Shown here piece by piece: positions 1 through 7,367 of a stretch of 14,477 nucleotides of DNA. Numbering within the stretch: the first letter of the stretch is position 1; each line of letters begins with the position of its first letter. A model generated the notes under the pieces. The model was given only the letters and a program-made list of their open reading frames with translations. It ran no database searches and was not told the origin of the DNA. This DNA comes from Alphaproteobacteria bacterium. Its GTDB lineage: Bacteria > Pseudomonadota > Alphaproteobacteria > Rhizobiales > Devosiaceae. The position numbers and the translations under genes are program-made. The stretch lies in the NCBI GenBank assembly GCA_013152625.1, contig JAADFY010000223.1, positions 1-14,477 of the forward strand, in the 5' to 3' direction.

Positions 1-2
1 TT

Positions 3-200
3 GCTCTGTTTCTCGGGCTCGGCGCCGCCACCCTGCGCCGGGCCCGTCTGGCCCCGGTCAGGTGGGTGGCTGCCGGTTATGCCGGCCCGCCTGCGCTTTT
101 ATTTTGTGTGGCGCCTAAAACGATGCCGGATCATCGAACCATTTGGCAATCAGCTCGTTCAAAGAACCGTCGGCCTTCATGGAGGCAATGGCCGCGTTGA
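3..200 (+). other. Possible 3' part of an unidentified membrane protein gene, cut by the window edge
   Basis: Plus-strand frame 3 is open from the window edge to a TGA at 198-200. Its first 35 or so codons read as a plausible membrane-protein segment: hydrophobic ALFLGLGAATL, then basic RRARLAPVRW, then VAAGYAG. The spacing of hydrophobic and basic residues loosely recalls the N-terminal part of HisM/HisQ-type amino acid permeases, which would suit the neighbouring amino acid transporter genes. However, it lies on the opposite strand from them and loses the pattern after about base 115, where it overlaps the end of the binding-protein gene. It may be a gene end, a decayed permease fragment or chance. 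The stretch 1-114 has no ATG on the minus strand. It also holds a small hairpin, GCCGG-TTATG-CCGGC. Confidence 0.2.
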
Positions 201-855
201 ACTTGGCTTCAAGTTCATCATCGTCCTGACGCAGGCCAAGGGCAACGCCGCCGCCAATCATGAGATTTGGACCGCCAATTTCAAGGGCGCCATTGGAGCC
301 GGCAACCACCGGTTCCAGAAAACTGCCATCGGCGAGAACCACATCGACATTGCCGGCCGCCAGATCGGCGGTGGACTGGTCGGCGGTCTCATAGGAAACG
401 ATGGTATTGCCATCGGCAAGATTTGCGGCGGCATAATCGGCATGAATGGTGGCACCCTGAACGCCAATGCGAATGCCGCTCATGTTTTCAAAATCGATCT
501 CGGCACCGGCGGCCATGGCGTAAACCGAAGCGTCGGGGGGGTAGTATTCCCCGGAAAAATCTATGGACTTCATACGCTCGTCCGTCACCGACATGCCGGC
601 AATGATGGCATCATAGTTGCCCGCGATCAGGTTGGGGATAATGGAATCCCATTCATTGATGACGAATTCGCACTCCAGACCGGCCCGGGAACACAGCTCG
701 GTCCCCAAGTCGATTTCAAAACCGTCAATGTCGCCGGCCTCGTTGATGAAATTCCATGGCGCATAGGCGCCTTCGGTGCCCAAACGAACGGTCTGGGCGT
801 TGGCGCCAGCGGTGAAAACGGCCAATACTGCCGCGGCGATCAAATATTTTCTCAT
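115..855 (-). CDS. HisJ/LAO-type amino acid ABC transporter substrate-binding protein
   Basis: Periplasmic binding protein (246 aa) that delivers a polar amino acid, probably basic (Arg/Lys/Orn/His or an opine), to an ABC importer. Residues 1-20 form a signal peptide (basic MRK, hydrophobic core, ANA cleavage site before Gln21). The family-3 signature GFEIDLGTELCSRAG (residues 45-59) is clear. Cys55 and Cys62 match the disulfide pair of HisJ and the lysine/arginine/ornithine protein. The block GMSVTDERMKSIDFS (residues 87-101) is the usual ligand-carboxylate binding region. The start was chosen at 855 because GGGAGAAGA lies just upstream and the signal peptide begins there; an in-frame ATG at 903 would add 16 residues with no function. 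It follows the ATPase gene in the same direction after 145 bases. Permeases would be expected downstream but are not visible. The exact ligand cannot be read from the sequence. Confidence 0.9.
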   Translation of the reverse strand: MRKYLIAAAVLAVFTAGANAQTVRLGTEGAYAPWNFINEAGDIDGFEIDLGTELCSRAGLECEFVINEWDSIIPNLIAGNYDAIIAGMSVTDERMKSIDFSGEYYPPDASVYAMAAGAEIDFENMSGIRIGVQGATIHADYAAANLADGNTIVSYETADQSTADLAAGNVDVVLADGSFLEPVVAGSNGALEIGGPNLMIGGGVALGLRQDDDELEAKFNAAIASMKADGSLNELIAKWFDDPASF

Positions 856-873
856 TTTTTCTTCTCCCTTGAT

Positions 874-905
874 AAAACGCATGTACTTACAATACGCATG
901 CACTT
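874..905. repeat. Imperfect tandem direct repeat in the leader of the amino acid binding-protein gene
   Basis: Two 15-base units, AAAACGCATGTACTT (874-888) and AATACGCATGCACTT (891-905), are identical at 13 of 15 positions with a 17-base period. They lie 19-50 bases upstream of the binding-protein start, between the Shine-Dalgarno and the rest of the intergenic region. A regulator site or a small duplication could explain them. No family-specific operator is recognised. Confidence 0.55.
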
Positions 906-1000
906 GCCCGCATAACGAGCTGTCGAATTTTTGGCCCCGGTGGATACCGGCACCTGTTGAACATTATTCATAGCGCTTTTCATTCCCATCATGAAAGCCC

Positions 1001-1768
1001 TCATCCGTGCCCGGCCGCAGCCAGGAACTGCCTCAGGCGGGGCGAAGCGGCGCCATTGAATACTTTTTCCACCGGCCCTTCTTCCTCGATGCATCCATCA
1101 TGGAGAAAGACAACCCGGTGGGCGACCTCACGGGCAAATTTCATATCGTGGGTGACCAGCAGCATGGTGCGGCCTTCGTCGGCGAGAACCTTGATCACCC
1201 GCAGCACCTCGCCTTCCAGTTCCGGGTCAAGGGCCGAGGTGGGCTCGTCAAACAGCATGACGCGGGGATTGATGCACAAGGCGCGGGCAATGGCGGCGCG
1301 CTGCTGCTGACCGCCGGAAAGGTGGGCGGGGTAAGCGTCGGCCTTTTCGCCAATGCCGACTTTTTCAAGCAGTTCGCGGGCCTGGATTTCCACTTCGGCC
1401 CGGTCGCGTTTTTGCACATGAACAGGCGCTTCCATAACGTTTTGCAAAACGCTCATGTGGGCCCATAAATTAAACGACTGAAAGACCATGCCCAACTGGG
1501 AGCGCAGCCGGCGCAACTGGGCTTCGCTGGCCGCCCGGCGGCCGCCGGGGGCAGAGGCAAACTCGATTTCCTCGCCATCAATGGCAACCGATCCGCGTTC
1601 GGGCACCTCGAGCAGGTTGATGCAGCGCAGAAGTGTGGATTTTCCCGACCCGGACGAGCCGATCAGGGCAATGACCTCACCGGGTTCGGCGCTGCATGAA
1701 ATACCTTTAAGAACTTCAATCGCGCCAAAGGATTTGTGCAGATCACGCACTTGAACGACAGGTGCCAT
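1001..1768 (-). CDS. Polar amino acid ABC transporter ATP-binding protein (HisP/GlnQ type)
   Basis: Cytoplasmic ATPase (255 aa, normal length) that powers amino acid uptake with the binding protein encoded just downstream. It contains Walker A GSSGSGKST (37-45), Q-loop Gln97 in VFQSFNLW, signature LSGGQQQRAAIARAL (150-164), Walker B VMLFDEP (170-176), D-loop SALD and switch His207 in VTHDM. The motif order and the compact size without a C-terminal regulatory domain place it in the polar amino acid family. The start at 1768 is preceded by GGGGA at a good distance and leads straight into the conserved VVQVRDLHKSFG; starts at 1792 or 1840 would add a non-conserved basic stretch. It is the first gene of its transcription unit, divergent from acs across 291 bases. 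It would need two HisQ/HisM-type permeases, which are absent from the window. Confidence 0.93.
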   Translation of the reverse strand: MAPVVQVRDLHKSFGAIEVLKGISCSAEPGEVIALIGSSGSGKSTLLRCINLLEVPERGSVAIDGEEIEFASAPGGRRAASEAQLRRLRSQLGMVFQSFNLWAHMSVLQNVMEAPVHVQKRDRAEVEIQARELLEKVGIGEKADAYPAHLSGGQQQRAAIARALCINPRVMLFDEPTSALDPELEGEVLRVIKVLADEGRTMLLVTHDMKFAREVAHRVVFLHDGCIEEEGPVEKVFNGAASPRLRQFLAAAGHG

Positions 1769-1803
1769 TCGGTCCCCAAAATCTTGTTGCATTGCAAGGC
1801 ACT

Positions 1804-1835
1804 GCCGAGGCGGCGGCCTTAGCGACCGCCTCGGC
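1804..1835. repeat. 10-bp inverted repeat upstream of the amino acid ATPase gene
   Basis: GCCGAGGCGG (1804-1813) and CCGCCTCGGC (1826-1835) are perfect 10-base arms around a 12-base loop. The element ends about 36 bases upstream of the ATPase start, so it lies in or near that gene's leader. No T-run follows on either strand, so it does not look like a simple intrinsic terminator. An operator, leader hairpin or extragenic palindrome is possible. The rest of 1769-2059 shows no convincing gene; an open frame starting at 1851 on the plus strand has no recognisable protein features. Confidence 0.6.
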
Positions 1836-1971
1836 GGCAACTAACCAGACTTGACCGCCAATTGCAAAACAGGGCGTTGGCCACAGGACGGCGGGTGTTT
1901 TTGGCGGCGGGCATTTTTACGCCGCGCAGCCGCGATCCGAGCGGTGGGGTCGCCGGTGGGGGAGGTGGTGC

Positions 1972-1999
1972 TCGACAACGGCGCCGGATCGGGTAAATA
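1972..1999 (+). promoter_or_regulatory. Weak candidate sigma-70-type promoter for acs
   Basis: TCGACA (1972-1977) matches 5 of 6 positions of the -35 consensus. It is followed after 16 bases by TAAATA (1994-1999), a poor -10. The predicted transcript would have a leader of roughly 50 bases before the acs start at 2060. This is consensus matching only. Confidence 0.25.
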
Positions 2000-2059
2000 T
2001 TGCTTTAGCCCATGCGCCATTGTCGGCAAAACGCTAAACATCAAGCACCGAGGCCCCCC

Positions 2060-4000
2060 ATGCAGGAAACGTTCAACCCGCCAGAAGAACTCGCCAAACG
2101 CGCCTTTATCGACGCAAAACACTATGAAGAAATGTATACTGTTTCGGTGACCGATCCCGACGAATTCTGGGGCCGACAGGGGAAAAAACTGGACTGGATC
2201 ACCCCGTTCACCAAGGTAAAAAACACCTCTTTTGCCTATCCCGATGTCTCGATCAAATGGTTTGAGGACGGGGTCCTGAATGTTTCGGCCAACTGTATCG
2301 ACCGGCATCTGGCCAAGCGGGGCGAGCAGACCGCCATCATCTGGGAGGGCGACGAGCCGGGCACCGACGAAACTGTCACCTACAACCAGCTTTATGCGCG
2401 GGTGTGCCGGTTTGCCAATGTGCTTAAAGGGCTCGGGGTCCAAAAAGGCGACCGGGTGACCATTTATTTGCCGATGATCCCGGAAGCGACATACGCCATG
2501 CTGGCCTGCGCCCGGATCGGGGCGGTGCATTCGGTGGTGTTTGCCGGGTTTTCCCCTGATGCGCTGGCGGGCCGGATCACCGATTGCCAATCTACGATCA
2601 TCATTACCGCCGACGAGGGCCGCCGGGGCGGAAAGCGGGTACCGCTAAAGAAAAATGTCGATGCTGCGGTTGCCCGGGCCGCCGGGGTCAAAAACGTGCT
2701 CGTGGTACGCAACACCGGCGCCGATGTGGATTTTACCGCCGGGCGCGACGTATGGTTTCATGAGGCGGCAAAGAACGCCGAGGGCCCCTGCCCGCCCGAA
2801 CCCATGGGCGCCGAGGACCCGCTGTTTATCCTTTATACCTCCGGGTCTACCGGTAAACCGAAAGGGGTTTTGCACACCTCGGCGGGCTATCTGGTTTATG
2901 CCGCCATGACCCACAAGCTGATTTTTGATTATCACGACGGCGACATTTACTGGTGCACGGCTGATGTGGGCTGGGTGACGGGCCACAGCTATATCGTTTA
3001 CGGACCCCTGGCCAACGGGGCGACCACCGTCATGTTCGAGGGGGTGCCGAATTATCCCGACGCCTCGCGCTTCTGGCAGGTGGTGGACAAGCACAAGATC
3101 AACATATTTTACACCGCCCCCACCGCCATCCGGGCCCTCATGGGGGCGGGAGACCAGTTTGTGAACGGGGCCGACCTGTCCTCGCTGCACATCATTGGCA
3201 CCGTGGGCGAGCCGATCAATCCGGAAGCCTGGATGTGGTATCACACCCATGTTGGCCGCTCGAATTGCGCCATCGTCGATACCTGGTGGCAAACCGAAAC
3301 CGGAGGGGCGATGATTGCGCCCCTGCCCGGTGCCATTCCCACCAAACCGGGGTCAGCGACCAAACCGTTTTTTGGTGTCCAGCCGGTCATTCTCGACGCG
3401 GCCACCGGGGAGGAACTCACCGAAACCGAGGCCCGGGGCGTTCTGGCGATCAAGGATAGCTGGCCGGGGCAGATGCGGACCATCTATGGCGATCATGACC
3501 GATTCGTTTCGGCCTATTTCGAGCAGTACAAGGGCTATTACTTCACCGGCGACGGCTGCCGGCGCGACAAGGACGGCTATTACTGGATTACCGGCCGGGT
3601 CGATGATGTCTTGAACATTTCCGGCCACCGGATCGGTACCGCCGAGGTGGAAAGCGCCCTGGTCTCGCACCCGGCGGTCTCCGAGGCAGCGGTGGTGGGC
3701 TATCCCCATGACATCAAGGGGCAGGGCATATATTGCTATGTGACGCTGATGGCGGGGACCGAAACCAGCGACGAGGTGCGGGCAGAATTGCGGACAAAAG
3801 TGCGCACCGATATCGGCCCGTTCTGTACCCCCGATTTCATCCAGTTCGCGCCGGGGTTGCCCAAAACCCGATCGGGCAAGATCATGCGACGTATCCTGCG
3901 CAAGATTGCGGAGAACGATTATGGGACGCTGGGCGACACCTCAACGCTTGCCGACCCGGGGGTGGTGGACGAGTTGATCGAGAACCGGATGAACCGCTAG
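2060..4000 (+). CDS. acs: Acetyl-CoA synthetase (AMP-forming)
   Basis: Cytoplasmic enzyme (646 aa; E. coli Acs is about 652) that converts acetate, ATP and CoA to acetyl-CoA, AMP and pyrophosphate. The adenylate-forming motifs are all present in order: nucleotide loop YTSGSTGKPKG (259-269), WWQTETGG (409-416), YYFTGDG with Asp498, GRVDDVLNISGHRIGTAEVE, and the C-terminal PKTRSGKIMRRILRKIA. In that last motif Lys607 is the counterpart of the catalytic, reversibly acetylated lysine of E. coli (Lys609). The Trp pair in WWQTETGG fits a small acyl pocket and supports acetate over longer acids. The start at 2060 has GAGG six bases upstream and opens directly into the family N-terminus. The gene ends 5 bases from the 3' end of the convergent nagA, with no obvious terminator between. 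It could recycle the acetate released by NagA, which is inferred from position and chemistry. Confidence 0.97.
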   Translation: MQETFNPPEELAKRAFIDAKHYEEMYTVSVTDPDEFWGRQGKKLDWITPFTKVKNTSFAYPDVSIKWFEDGVLNVSANCIDRHLAKRGEQTAIIWEGDEPGTDETVTYNQLYARVCRFANVLKGLGVQKGDRVTIYLPMIPEATYAMLACARIGAVHSVVFAGFSPDALAGRITDCQSTIIITADEGRRGGKRVPLKKNVDAAVARAAGVKNVLVVRNTGADVDFTAGRDVWFHEAAKNAEGPCPPEPMGAEDPLFILYTSGSTGKPKGVLHTSAGYLVYAAMTHKLIFDYHDGDIYWCTADVGWVTGHSYIVYGPLANGATTVMFEGVPNYPDASRFWQVVDKHKINIFYTAPTAIRALMGAGDQFVNGADLSSLHIIGTVGEPINPEAWMWYHTHVGRSNCAIVDTWWQTETGGAMIAPLPGAIPTKPGSATKPFFGVQPVILDAATGEELTETEARGVLAIKDSWPGQMRTIYGDHDRFVSAYFEQYKGYYFTGDGCRRDKDGYYWITGRVDDVLNISGHRIGTAEVESALVSHPAVSEAAVVGYPHDIKGQGIYCYVTLMAGTETSDEVRAELRTKVRTDIGPFCTPDFIQFAPGLPKTRSGKIMRRILRKIAENDYGTLGDTSTLADPGVVDELIENRMNR

Positions 4001-4005
4001 GGGGT

Positions 4006-5184
4006 TTAAGTGAGGGGCACGGGCTGACCGATGGTGTCGATTTTTTGCCCCCCCACCCAGGTCCCGCCGGGGATCAGGTCCTTGTTCAGCCAGACAAAAT
4101 CGGCGGGCAGGCCCGGTCCCAATCGGCCTCCATTTTCAAGCTCCATGGCCTTTGCGGGGTAAAGCGCGGCCATGCGCAGGGCCTCGCCAAGCTCAATACC
4201 CACCTGCCGGTGCATCACCCGCACCGCCGTGGCCAGTTCAATATCGGCGCCGGCAAGGGTGCCATCCGCCAGCGTCAGACGGCCATTTTCGCGGGTGACG
4301 TGGCGACCGTTCAGCACCAGTTCGCACACATCGGTTCCCACGGTGGACATGGCGTCGGAAATCAGAAAAATTCGCCCTGGCCCTGTTTTGGCTTTAAGCG
4401 CCAGGGCCATGCTGGCAACATGGACATGGTGTGCGTCGGCAATCATGGAGGCGCTGAGCGACCCGTCGGCCAGCGCCGCGCCCACCAGACCGGGCTCACG
4501 GGAGTTAAGCTGGCTCATGGCGTTATAAAGGTGGGTGACCATGCTGGCCCCGGCCTCAACCAGAGCCAGAACCGCCTTCAGCGACCCATTGGAATGGCCA
4601 ATGGATATTTTGATCCCGGCGCCAACAAGGGCGCGCACCTGATCGGGGGTAACCGCCTCGGTGGCAACCGTGATCAACAGGGCCGGCAGGTGCCGGCGGG
4701 CTGAAATCAGAACCTTCAGATCATCGTCGTCCATGGGCCGGATCAGAGCTGGATCGTGGGCTCCTTTTCGGGCGATCGAGAGGTGCGGCCCTTCTAGATG
4801 AAGCCCGGCAAAGCCCGGTATCTGGTCGGTAGTGGCCTCAATGGCCGCGCCTATTACCCGATCCCGGGCCGCCGGTGTGTCGGTGATCAGGGTGGGGAAC
4901 ATTGCGGTGGTACCCAATTTTGCATGGGCGTGGCAAATGGCGGAAATGCCGGAAAGATCAGGCTGGTTGTTTAACAGGACCCCGTCGCCGCCATTGACCT
5001 GCAAATCAACAAATCCGGGGACGATCAGACCGCTGGAATGGATTTCAACCCCCATGTCGGCGGGCAACTGACCGGGTGGACAAAGGCGGCTGACTTTGCC
5101 GTTTTCGACCAAAAGGGCCATGTGCTCGTGCCAGGTTTCGCCGTCAAACAGGCGCGGCGCTTGCACGGCGAAGGGGGTGGTCAT
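4006..5184 (-). CDS. nagA: N-acetylglucosamine-6-phosphate deacetylase
   Basis: Cytoplasmic amidohydrolase (392 aa; E. coli NagA 382) that converts GlcNAc-6-P to GlcN-6-P and acetate. The first strand carries GFVDLQVNGGDG (57-68), the Gln-x-Asn version typical of NagA instead of the HxH of other amidohydrolases. Metal ligand Glu131 lies in GLHLEGPHLS. His197 (GHSNG) and His218 (THLYNAM) are the other metal ligands, ADAHHVH (250-256) holds the substrate-binding His, and Asp277 in ISDAM is the catalytic acid/base. The start at 5184 overlaps the stop of the upstream deaminase gene by 4 bases (ATGA), which signals translational coupling and rules out the longer frame reaching to 5286. It is the last gene of the seven-gene operon and faces acs. 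Confidence 0.97.
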   Translation of the reverse strand: MTTPFAVQAPRLFDGETWHEHMALLVENGKVSRLCPPGQLPADMGVEIHSSGLIVPGFVDLQVNGGDGVLLNNQPDLSGISAICHAHAKLGTTAMFPTLITDTPAARDRVIGAAIEATTDQIPGFAGLHLEGPHLSIARKGAHDPALIRPMDDDDLKVLISARRHLPALLITVATEAVTPDQVRALVGAGIKISIGHSNGSLKAVLALVEAGASMVTHLYNAMSQLNSREPGLVGAALADGSLSASMIADAHHVHVASMALALKAKTGPGRIFLISDAMSTVGTDVCELVLNGRHVTRENGRLTLADGTLAGADIELATAVRVMHRQVGIELGEALRMAALYPAKAMELENGGRLGPGLPADFVWLNKDLIPGGTWVGGQKIDTIGQPVPLT

Positions 5185-6230
5185 TTGGTTTCGGTGACCT
5201 TGTTCAGCCGGGGTGGACGGTCCGGGTTCAGACCGCGATGGCGGGCATAGGCCTCGACAAAGGCGTAAAATGAAATGATCGGGCACAGGGCATCGGTGAG
5301 GGGGTGGCCGGTGGCGACATAGGCGAGCTGCTGGCTCTTTCTGGCGCCGTCAGAGGTTAAAAATACCGCAGCCCCCTCCCCGGCAAGCTCCTCTGAAATG
5401 GCGACGGCGGAGGCTTCGGCCTTGTCCCGGGCGGCCAGGGTGAGCACCAAAAACCGCTTCTGGACCAGAGCAACCGGGCCGTGCATGACTTCGGCGGCAC
5501 TATAGGCCTCCGCATGCAGCCCGCAGGTTTCCTTGAATTTTAGGGCGGCCTCCCCGGCGATGGCCAGCGCCGGGCCGCGCCCGAGCACATATAGCGAATG
5601 GTCGGCGTCCAATGGCCCGGTCAGCGCGCTCCAGTCGCAGGCGATGGCCTTTTCGGCCGCCTCGGGCAACCGGGCAAGGGCGGCGGCCAGCTCATTGTCT
5701 TTTTGCCAGCGGGCGAGAACCAGCAACCCGGCAACGATAGAGCAGACAAAACTCTTGGTGGCGGCGACGCTAAGCTCGGGTCCGGCGGCAATATCAATGG
5801 CATGGCTGGCCATGTGCGCCAACGGCGAGGACACATGGTTGGTCAATGCAAGGGTCAGGGCGCCGCCCTCTGCTGCCATGTGGCTGGTGGCGAGAAGGTC
5901 GGGGCTCTGGCCCGACTGGGAAATCGAGATCGAGGCGGCCCCGGCCAGATCAAGGCGGGCGCCATAAATGGAAGCCACCGAAGGGGCAAGGGACACAACG
6001 GGAATGGCGGCGGTCAGTTCAAAGGCGTACTTGAGAAACCCGGCGGCATGATCGGAGGAGCCCCGGGCAATGGTTGCGATCAGAGCCGGGTTTTTGGCTC
6101 CAAGCGCGTGTGCGGCACGATCGATTTGATCACCCGAGGCGGCCAGCAGGCGGGAAATGGCGCTGGGAATCTCCTTGATTTCGGTCTGCATATGCGTTGG
6201 GGCGATTGCAGAGGCTAAGACTGGTTCCAT
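5181..6230 (-). CDS. nagB-II: Glucosamine-6-phosphate deaminase of the SIS (GlmS-like, NagB-II) type
   Basis: Protein of 349 aa with two SIS (sugar isomerase) domains and no N-terminal glutaminase domain, so it is not GlmS itself. It most likely converts GlcN-6-P to fructose-6-P and ammonia. SIS-1 shows ARGSSDHAAGFLKY (55-68), SISQSGQSPD (102-111) and AATKSF (156-161). SIS-2 shows LGRGPALAIAGEAALKFKET (216-235) and LHAEAYSAAEVMHGP (238-252). The family C-terminus RGLNPDRPP...KVTET is intact. THMQTEI (12-18) corresponds to the conserved start of GlmS isomerase domains. The gene begins 8 bases after the ATPase stop. GGAG lies 13 bases before the ATG, which is a wide spacing, but the internal ATG at 6191 has no ribosome site. 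A GalN-6-P deaminase (AgaS) is the main alternative; nagA downstream argues for GlcN-6-P. Confidence 0.87.
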   Translation of the reverse strand: MEPVLASAIAPTHMQTEIKEIPSAISRLLAASGDQIDRAAHALGAKNPALIATIARGSSDHAAGFLKYAFELTAAIPVVSLAPSVASIYGARLDLAGAASISISQSGQSPDLLATSHMAAEGGALTLALTNHVSSPLAHMASHAIDIAAGPELSVAATKSFVCSIVAGLLVLARWQKDNELAAALARLPEAAEKAIACDWSALTGPLDADHSLYVLGRGPALAIAGEAALKFKETCGLHAEAYSAAEVMHGPVALVQKRFLVLTLAARDKAEASAVAISEELAGEGAAVFLTSDGARKSQQLAYVATGHPLTDALCPIISFYAFVEAYARHRGLNPDRPPRLNKVTETK

Positions 6231-6238
6231 GGTTTGTT

Positions 6239-7324
6239 TTATGCTCCAAGGCGCTGGCCGGAGGTGGCGTCAAACAGATGCAGGGCCGCCGGGTCCAGCA
6301 CGACGTGCACTTTTGTTCCCGGGACCTGACGGTTCGAGGTTTGCTGGCGGACAATCACATTGGCGCCCTCGTCGAGGCGAACATGGACAAAACTTGCATC
6401 GCCAAGATATTCCTCCAGCATTACTTCGCCGGCCAGGGCGGTTTTTTCCAATTTCCCGGCGTTGGCGGGCCGCAGATCGCAGCCGCCGGGTCGCACCCCC
6501 AGTATTGTGGGCCCGTGTGTTTCCGGCGCGCTTTCGGGCAGCTTTTGTCTGGCGCCACCCGGCCACACTCCGGTTTTGCCCTCAATATTTTCCAGGGGCA
6601 AGAAATTCATGGCCGGGGAGCCGATAAATCCGGCAACAAACTGGTTTTGCGGCTTTTCATACAATTGCCGCGGGGTGCCGATCTGTTGAATTTCACCGCC
6701 GTTCAGCACCACAATCCGGTCGGCCAAAGTCATGGCTTCCACCTGATCGTGGGTGACGTAAACCATGGTGGCGGTGAGCCGTAAATGCAGCCGGGCGATT
6801 TCCAGACGCACCTGCCCGCGCAGGGCCGCGTCCAGATTTGACAGGGGTTCATCAAACAGAAAAACCTTCGGATCGCGGACAATGGCCCGACCAATGGCCA
6901 CCCGCTGGCGCTGCCCGCCGGACAATTCGGATGGTTTGCGGTGCAGCAGATCTTCGAGTTCAAGCGCCCGGGCGCTTTCGGCGACCCGTTTTGCGATTTC
7001 AGCTTTTGAATAGCCGGCCTGTTTGAGCACCAGCGCCATGTTGCCGCGCACCGTGAGGTGGGGATAAAGCGCATAGGTTTGAAACACCATGGCAATACCG
7101 CGCTTGGCGGGGGGCAAATTGGCAATCGAGACGCCGTCGAGCAGGATATCGCCGGCGCTTTCGTCTTCGAGCCCGGCAATGATGCGCAACAGGGTGGATT
7201 TACCGCAACCGGAGGGGCCAAGAAGAACCAGAAATTCCCCCGAGGCGATATCCAGATCAACGCCTTCAAGCACTTTGACCGGGCCAAAACTCTTGTGCAG
7301 GGCGGAGATTTTCAGGTTGGCCAT
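6239..7324 (-). CDS. Carbohydrate ABC transporter ATP-binding protein (MalK/UgpC/MsmX type)
   Basis: Cytoplasmic ATPase (361 aa) that drives the sugar importer formed with the two upstream permease genes. It contains Walker A GPSGCGKST (36-44), Q-loop Gln82 in VFQTYALYPHL, LSGGQRQRVAIGRAIVRDP (134-152), Walker B VFLFDEP (154-160), D-loop LSNLD and His192 in YVTHDQVEAM. The long C-terminal part, starting around FIGSPAMNFLP (about 233-243) and including LGVRP, is the TOBE/OB-fold regulatory region seen in MalK and UgpC. The start at 7324 has GGAA 8 bases upstream and opens into the conserved LKISALHKSFG; an in-frame ATG at 7381 would overlap the permease end and adds nothing conserved. Such ATPases are sometimes shared between several sugar importers, but its place in the operon makes it the dedicated subunit here. 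Confidence 0.95.
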   Translation of the reverse strand: MANLKISALHKSFGPVKVLEGVDLDIASGEFLVLLGPSGCGKSTLLRIIAGLEDESAGDILLDGVSIANLPPAKRGIAMVFQTYALYPHLTVRGNMALVLKQAGYSKAEIAKRVAESARALELEDLLHRKPSELSGGQRQRVAIGRAIVRDPKVFLFDEPLSNLDAALRGQVRLEIARLHLRLTATMVYVTHDQVEAMTLADRIVVLNGGEIQQIGTPRQLYEKPQNQFVAGFIGSPAMNFLPLENIEGKTGVWPGGARQKLPESAPETHGPTILGVRPGGCDLRPANAGKLEKTALAGEVMLEEYLGDASFVHVRLDEGANVIVRQQTSNRQVPGTKVHVVLDPAALHLFDATSGQRLGA

Positions 7325-7367
7325 GGGGCACGTTCCAGTTTGCGAACTTGTTGTGGCATAAATCCGA

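Noticed and set aside
1..915. Plus-strand open frame (304 codons) opposite the amino acid binding protein gene
   Set aside because: It is fully antisense to a well-supported gene, glycine-rich without domains, and open because of GC-rich codon bias on the other strand.
1851..2059. Small plus-strand peptide gene upstream of acs
   Set aside because: The frame continues into acs out of phase, and it has no clear ribosome site and no protein-like pattern.
1841..2590. Minus-strand open frame (249 codons) overlapping the acs 5' half
   Set aside because: Most of it is antisense to acs, and it has no motif or ribosome site. It would also place a gene across the acs promoter region.
4001..4005. Bidirectional terminator between acs and nagA
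   Set aside because: The gap is 5 bases and no hairpin with a T-run is visible in the flanking coding ends.
3733..4704. Plus-strand open frame (323 codons) spanning the acs end and opposite nagA
   Set aside because: It overlaps acs in another frame and is antisense to nagA, with no recognisable features.
5181..6230. Glucosamine-fructose-6-phosphate aminotransferase (GlmS)
   Set aside because: There is no N-terminal Cys2 glutaminase domain, and the length of 349 residues fits only the two SIS domains.
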